This document shows positions 8,418-11,833 of a DNA stretch of 11,833 bases, piece after piece; position 1 is the first letter of the stretch, and each line of letters begins with the position of its first letter. The notes beneath the pieces were generated by a model, which did not search any database, was not told where the DNA came from, and saw only the letters and a program-made list of their open reading frames with translations. This DNA comes from Deltaproteobacteria bacterium (GTDB lineage Bacteria; Desulfobacterota; Desulfarculia; Desulfarculales; Desulfarculaceae): assembly GCA_020444165.1 (NCBI GenBank), contig JAHLLK010000121.1:1-11833 (forward strand), in the 5' to 3' direction. The position numbers and the translations under genes are program-made.

Positions 8418-8831
8418 TTAAGCGGATATATGGGGCGACAGGGCGTCGGCGACCCAAGCGGGCAAGGGGGTCACCTTACCGGTGCGGCTCACGCAGCCGT
8501 GCACCGTATGGCCGATGACCAGCTCGTCTTCCCCCTGGGGCCCTGGCCTGAGGACCCTGTAATCAAACCGCATGGATGCTTTCTTAAGCCAGGTGAGGTT
8601 CGTCTCTATCACCAGCAGATCGTCATAGAACGCTGATTGGCGATAGCGCAGGCTGGCTTCGGTGACCGGGAGATGCAGCCCCTCCTCGGCCAGCTTGCGG
8701 TAGGGGTGTCCGGTGGAGCGCATCATCTCCGCCCGTCCCCTCTCGAAAAAGCGCAGGTAATTACCGTAGTATACTACATTCATGGCGTCCACATCGCCAA
8801 ACAGGGGGCGCAGTTCCACGCGGTGCATCAT
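8418..8831 (-). CDS. Acyl-CoA thioesterase, 4HBT/YbgC-like hot-dog fold
   Basis: 137 residues, usual length for the 4-hydroxybenzoyl-CoA thioesterase family. It is expected to hydrolyse an acyl-CoA thioester in the cytoplasm; the substrate cannot be read from sequence. The signature [22 protein letters not shown] near the N terminus corresponds to the [21 protein letters not shown] motif of YbgC relatives, with Asp15 the probable catalytic residue. The rest ([42 protein letters not shown]) follows the family strand order. Two ATG codons occur in tandem (8831 and 8828); the first overlaps the upstream TGA by four bases, so translation is coupled to the ApgM-family gene. GAGGG precedes it. Its presence in a threonine-type operon has no obvious metabolic reason, so it may be a passenger gene. 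Confidence 0.85.
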   Translation of the reverse strand: MMHRVELRPLFGDVDAMNVVYYGNYLRFFERGRAEMMRSTGHPYRKLAEEGLHLPVTEASLRYRQSAFYDDLLVIETNLTWLKKASMRFDYRVLRPGPQGEDELVIGHTVHGCVSRTGKVTPLPAWVADALSPHISA

Positions 8832-10027
8832 TCACCCTCGATCAAACGGGCCGCCAAGGTGTGGGCCTGGTCCACCATCAGGCCGGTGGCCCCGGCCGAG
8901 GCTTCGTCATAGCCCCCGCCGCCCCGCACCGGCTGGGTGGAGTCCCAGAGAACAAAAGGCACCGGCTGGTCGCCGTGGGTGCGGGTGGACAAGGGCGTGA
9001 AATGATCCGTGGCCAAGAGCACCCGGTGGGGTCCCAGGTTTTGCAGGCCCTCCAGGACCGGTCCCACCACCCGGGCGTCGAAGTCCTCGATAGCCTTGAG
9101 CTTGTTGGCCAAAACCCCGCCGTGGCTGGCCTCGTCCGGGGCCTCCACGTGCAGGAAGGCCACGTCCCCCTGGGCCAGGCCGGCCAGGGTCGCGTCCACC
9201 TTGCCCTGATAGTTGGTGTCCAGATAACCCGTGGCCCCGGGCACCTCCACCGGGGTGAGGCCGGCCAAGACGCCCAAGCCCTTGATCAGGTCCACGGCGC
9301 TGATGGCCACGCCCGAGAGCCCGAAGCGCTCGGCATAGGTGGGGAAGCTGGGCCGGGTGCCCTGGCCCCACAGCCAGATGGAGTTGGCCGGGACCTGGCC
9401 GGCCGCCTGCCGCTCCCGGTTCACCGGATGGTCGGCCAACAGGGGCCAGGAAGCCCGGGTGAGCTGGGTGATGGAGCTGAGCTCGCCCTCCTCGGCCAGC
9501 ACGTCGTCCACGCTCTGGCCCGTGCGGTCGTGGGGGGGCACGGTGGCCGCGGCCAAGGGACCGTATTTCCACACCAAAAGATGGCGGTAGCTCACCCCGG
9601 GGTAGAAGCGGAGCCCCTGGCGGCCCAGCTCCTGGTCCAAATGCTGGATCAGCTTGGCGGCCGCGGGGCTGTCGATGTGGCCGGAAGAGTAGTCGCGCAT
9701 GGTGGCGTGGCCGCCCTGCACTTCCAGATTCACCAAATTGCAGCGGAAGGCCACCTCCCCCTCCCGCAGCTCCACCCCCAACGACGCCGCCTCGATGGGC
9801 GCGCGGCCGGTGTGGTAACGGGCCGGGTCATAGCCCATGAGGGACATGTTGGCCGTGTCCGAGCCCGGCTCCTTGCCCGGAGGGATGGTGCGGGCCAGGC
9901 CCAACACCCCGTGCCGGGCCAAACGGTCCATGTTCGGCGTACGGGCCGCGGCCAGGGGCGTCTTGCCCCCCAGCTCCTCCAGGCCCAGGTCGCCCATGCC
10001 ATCACCTACCAAAATCAGGTATTTCAT
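8828..10027 (-). CDS. ApgM-superfamily enzyme; probable non-canonical homoserine kinase
   Basis: 399 residues of the alkaline-phosphatase-like fold, archaeal-type cofactor-independent phosphoglycerate mutase family. Two-metal-site residues are visible: Asp9 in LVGDGMGD; Ser56 in GSDTANMSLMGYDP as the nucleophile; His166-Asp167 in HDRTGQ; His293/Asp298/His302 in HVEAPDEASHGG; Asp341-His342 in ATDHFTP; and His351 in THGDQPVPF. A subgroup of this family has been proposed as homoserine kinase in organisms lacking ThrB, on the basis of clustering with threonine genes. Here it lies directly downstream of homoserine dehydrogenase, which favours that role. A glycolytic 2-/3-phosphoglycerate mutase is the main alternative, and PPDK two genes on keeps it open. 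The ATG is set by GAGGTG five bases upstream. It overlaps the thioesterase gene by four bases. Confidence 0.88.
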   Translation of the reverse strand: MKYLILVGDGMGDLGLEELGGKTPLAAARTPNMDRLARHGVLGLARTIPPGKEPGSDTANMSLMGYDPARYHTGRAPIEAASLGVELREGEVAFRCNLVNLEVQGGHATMRDYSSGHIDSPAAAKLIQHLDQELGRQGLRFYPGVSYRHLLVWKYGPLAAATVPPHDRTGQSVDDVLAEEGELSSITQLTRASWPLLADHPVNRERQAAGQVPANSIWLWGQGTRPSFPTYAERFGLSGVAISAVDLIKGLGVLAGLTPVEVPGATGYLDTNYQGKVDATLAGLAQGDVAFLHVEAPDEASHGGVLANKLKAIEDFDARVVGPVLEGLQNLGPHRVLLATDHFTPLSTRTHGDQPVPFVLWDSTQPVRGGGGYDEASAGATGLMVDQAHTLAARLIEGE

Positions 10028-10147
10028 CTGCCACCTCGCCGCATCTTGGCGGCCGGGAGAGCCGGGCCCGAAAGCCCCGCGGCTCCGCCGCCGCGAACCC
10101 GGTCGCGGGCCCTCGGGGGGCCCGGCCGGGTGAATTTAGAGCATTGA
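10028..10147 (-). other. GC-rich spacer between hom and the ApgM-family gene
   Basis: 120 bp, mostly G and C, with self-complementary stretches such as GGGCCC (10107-10112) against GGGCCC (10118-10123). No T tract follows a stem, so it does not look like an intrinsic terminator. The ribosome binding site of the downstream gene is at its right-hand transcriptional end. Read-through from hom is therefore plausible, though a processing site or internal promoter is not excluded. Confidence 0.45.
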
Positions 10148-11455
10148 CTAACAGGCCACCCGCAGGAACATGGTCTTGGCGGCTATCTCCGGCAAGGCGT
10201 CGATGGTGGCCAAGGCCTGTTGCACCTGGTCCTCCCGCGCCTCGTGGGTGAGCATGACCACCGGCACCGGGCCCACGGCCTGCCGGCCCTTCTGGGTCAC
10301 CGCCTCGATGGAGATGCCCAGATCGCCCAGGACCCGGCTGATGGCGGCCAGCACGCTGGGTTTGTCCTCGGCCGAGAAGCGGAAGTAGTACTGGCAGCGG
10401 TGCTCGGCCGCGGGAGCCAGGCTGAGGGCGCCCCGGGCCTCTTGCATGCGGCCCAAGGGCGGCACCCGGCCGGGGCAACCCGTGAGAATGTCCCGGGCCA
10501 GGGCCAGGACGTCGCCCACCACGGCGCTGGCCGTGGGCTTGCGGCCCGCGCCCTTGCCATAGAGCAGCACGTCGCCCACCCAGTCGCCCTGCACGAACAC
10601 CGCGTTGAAAGCGCCTTCCACCGCGGCCAGGGGATGGCCGAGCGGCACCAGGGCCGGGTGGACCCGCATGGCCGCCCGGCCTGCGGTATAGGTCAGCTCG
10701 GCCAGGAGCTTCACCTTGAAGCCCAGCTCACCGGCGAACTGGATGTCCAGGGGGGTGACCCGGGTGATGCCTTCGGTGGGGATGGCCGCCAGGTCGGCCG
10801 GCCGGCCGGTGACCAGGGAGGTCACGATGGCCAGCTTGTGGGCCGTGTCGATGCCCTCCACGTCAAAGGTGGGGTCGGCCTCGGCATAACCCGCCGCCTG
10901 GGCTTGTTTAAGCACTTCCTCGAAGGGCTCGCCAGCCTCCCGCATCTGGGTGAGGATGAAGTTGCAGGTGCCGTTCAGGATGCCCAGGCACCGGGAGATC
11001 TGGTTGGCGGCCAAGCCCTCCCGCAGCGCCTGGATGAGGGGGATGCCCCCCCCCACCGAGGCCTCGAAGGCAATGCCGCCCTGTTTTTCCCGGGCTTTCT
11101 GGAAGATGGCCTCGCCCTGCTTGGCCAACAGGTGCTTGTTGGCCGTGGCCACCTGCTTGCCCTGGTCCAGCGCGGCCAGGATCAGGTCGCCGGCCGGTTT
11201 GAGGCCGCCGATGAGCTCCACCACGATGTCGATCCCGGGGTCGTTCACCACTTCCCAGGCATCGCGGCAATAGACCCCGCCCGGCAGGCCCAGGCCCCGG
11301 GCCAGGCTCTCGTCCAGATCCGCGGCCCGGGCCAAGACCAGGGGAGCCCCCAGGTAATCGGCCAGACGTTCTTGTTCTTCCAGGAGCAGTTGGGCGACGC
11401 CGCCGCCCACCGTACCCAGCCCCAGCAAACCGACTTTCACCGCCCGTTGGGCCAT
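10148..11455 (-). CDS. hom: Homoserine dehydrogenase with C-terminal ACT domain
   Basis: 435 residues, normal for the monofunctional enzyme. It reduces aspartate semialdehyde to homoserine with NAD(P)H, at the branch to threonine and methionine. The Rossmann loop GLLGLGTVGGGV (9-20) and ATANKHLLAKQG (103-114) form the cofactor site. The catalytic part has GILNGTCNFILTQM (158-171) and AGYAEADPTFDVEGIDTAHK (188-207), with Glu192, Asp203 and Lys207 in the positions expected for substrate binding and proton transfer. Residues from about 355 form an ACT domain (YYFRFSAEDKPSVLAAISRV), usually the threonine feedback site. The ATG at 11455 has AGGAG seven bases upstream, overlapping the stop of the aminotransferase gene nine bases away, so the two are co-transcribed. 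No aspartokinase is fused or adjacent. Confidence 0.96.
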   Translation of the reverse strand: MAQRAVKVGLLGLGTVGGGVAQLLLEEQERLADYLGAPLVLARAADLDESLARGLGLPGGVYCRDAWEVVNDPGIDIVVELIGGLKPAGDLILAALDQGKQVATANKHLLAKQGEAIFQKAREKQGGIAFEASVGGGIPLIQALREGLAANQISRCLGILNGTCNFILTQMREAGEPFEEVLKQAQAAGYAEADPTFDVEGIDTAHKLAIVTSLVTGRPADLAAIPTEGITRVTPLDIQFAGELGFKVKLLAELTYTAGRAAMRVHPALVPLGHPLAAVEGAFNAVFVQGDWVGDVLLYGKGAGRKPTASAVVGDVLALARDILTGCPGRVPPLGRMQEARGALSLAPAAEHRCQYYFRFSAEDKPSVLAAISRVLGDLGISIEAVTQKGRQAVGPVPVVMLTHEAREDQVQQALATIDALPEIAAKTMFLRVAC

Positions 11456-11464
11456 TTCCCACTC

Positions 11465-11833
11465 CTATTGGTTTTGCTGGAAGAACCGCCTGAGGCCACG
11501 TATGGCCTGGTTGATGCGCTGCTCGTTTTCCACCAGGGCGAAACGCACGTACTCGTCGCCGTAGGGGCCAAAGCCCACCCCCGGGCTCACCGCCAGCTTG
11601 GCCTCCCGGATCAACAGCTTGCTGAACTCCACCGAGCCCATGGCGCGCCACTGCTCGGGGATCTTGGCCCACACGAACATGGTGCCCTTGGGCGAGGGGA
11701 CCTCCCAGCCCACCCGGTCCAGGCCGGTGCACAAGGTGTCGCGGCGCTGGCGGTACACATCCACGATGTCGCCCACGCAGGCCTGGTCCTCGTTCAGGGC
11801 GATGATGCCCGCGATCTGGATGGGCTGGAACAC
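11465..11833 (-). CDS. alaC: Alanine-type PLP aminotransferase (AlaC-like), 5' end outside window
   Basis: Only the last 122-123 residues are visible; the gene continues past the right edge. The sequence matches the C-terminal domain of fold-type I aminotransferases close to AlaC, the alanine/LL-diaminopimelate-aminotransferase-like group: [68 protein letters not shown] and [19 protein letters not shown]. Arg in VRFAL is the residue that binds the substrate carboxylate. The PLP lysine lies upstream of the window. It could transaminate alanine/glutamate or act in aspartate or diaminopimelate metabolism; its place directly before hom supports an aspartate-family or general amino acid role. It is the first visible gene of the hom unit. 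Confidence 0.88.
   Translation of the reverse strand: MFQPIQIAGIIALNEDQACVGDIVDVYRQRRDTLCTGLDRVGWEVPSPKGTMFVWAKIPEQWRAMGSVEFSKLLIREAKLAVSPGVGFGPYGDEYVRFALVENEQRINQAIRGLRRFFQQNQ

Overview
The window is GC-rich chromosomal DNA with dense, mostly housekeeping genes. I infer an anaerobic member of the Desulfobacterota (former Deltaproteobacteria), possibly related to Desulfarculus. The reasons are high GC, a corrinoid-protein reductive activator of the kind used with the Wood-Ljungdahl pathway, PPi-linked pyruvate phosphate dikinase, and the aminotransferase / homoserine dehydrogenase / ApgM-family gene order that I associate with this phylum. No 16S gene or taxon-specific marker is present, so this placement is an inference.

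Layout, left to right. Bases 1-431 hold no convincing gene. They contain an 89-bp direct repeat (two units, 111-bp period) and three strong hairpins. On the minus strand at 432-2402 is a RACo-type [2Fe-2S]/ASKHA ATPase. A 339-bp divergent spacer (2403-2741) leads to three plus-strand genes: a small exported protein (2742-3257), an LpdD/PAC_BAC-like protein (3415-3807) and a DUF202-type membrane protein (3809-4192). The last two are separated by one base. A 329-bp convergent spacer (4193-4521) holds a perfect 14-bp hairpin, whose core recurs in the left-end repeat, and a good bidirectional terminator.

Everything right of 4521 is on the minus strand. In transcription order it is an alanine-type aminotransferase (5' end outside the window), homoserine dehydrogenase, an ApgM-superfamily enzyme, a hot-dog thioesterase, pyruvate phosphate dikinase and KAS III (fabH). 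The first four probably form one transcription unit: gaps are 9 bp, 120 bp and a 4-bp overlap. In that setting the ApgM-like protein is best read as the proposed non-canonical homoserine kinase, so aminotransferase, hom and this gene would serve aspartate-family and threonine synthesis rather than glycolysis. PPDK has its own 160-bp upstream gap. A strong Shine-Dalgarno sequence places its start at a GTG at 8257. A 16-bp GC-rich hairpin separates it from fabH.

I found no CRISPR array, phage module, IS element, tRNA or rRNA. No wholly new system is evident. The points most worth following are the ApgM-family enzyme in the threonine operon, the LpdD-like/DUF202 pair without a UbiD-type decarboxylase nearby, the dispersed hairpin repeat, and the uncharacterised exported protein.
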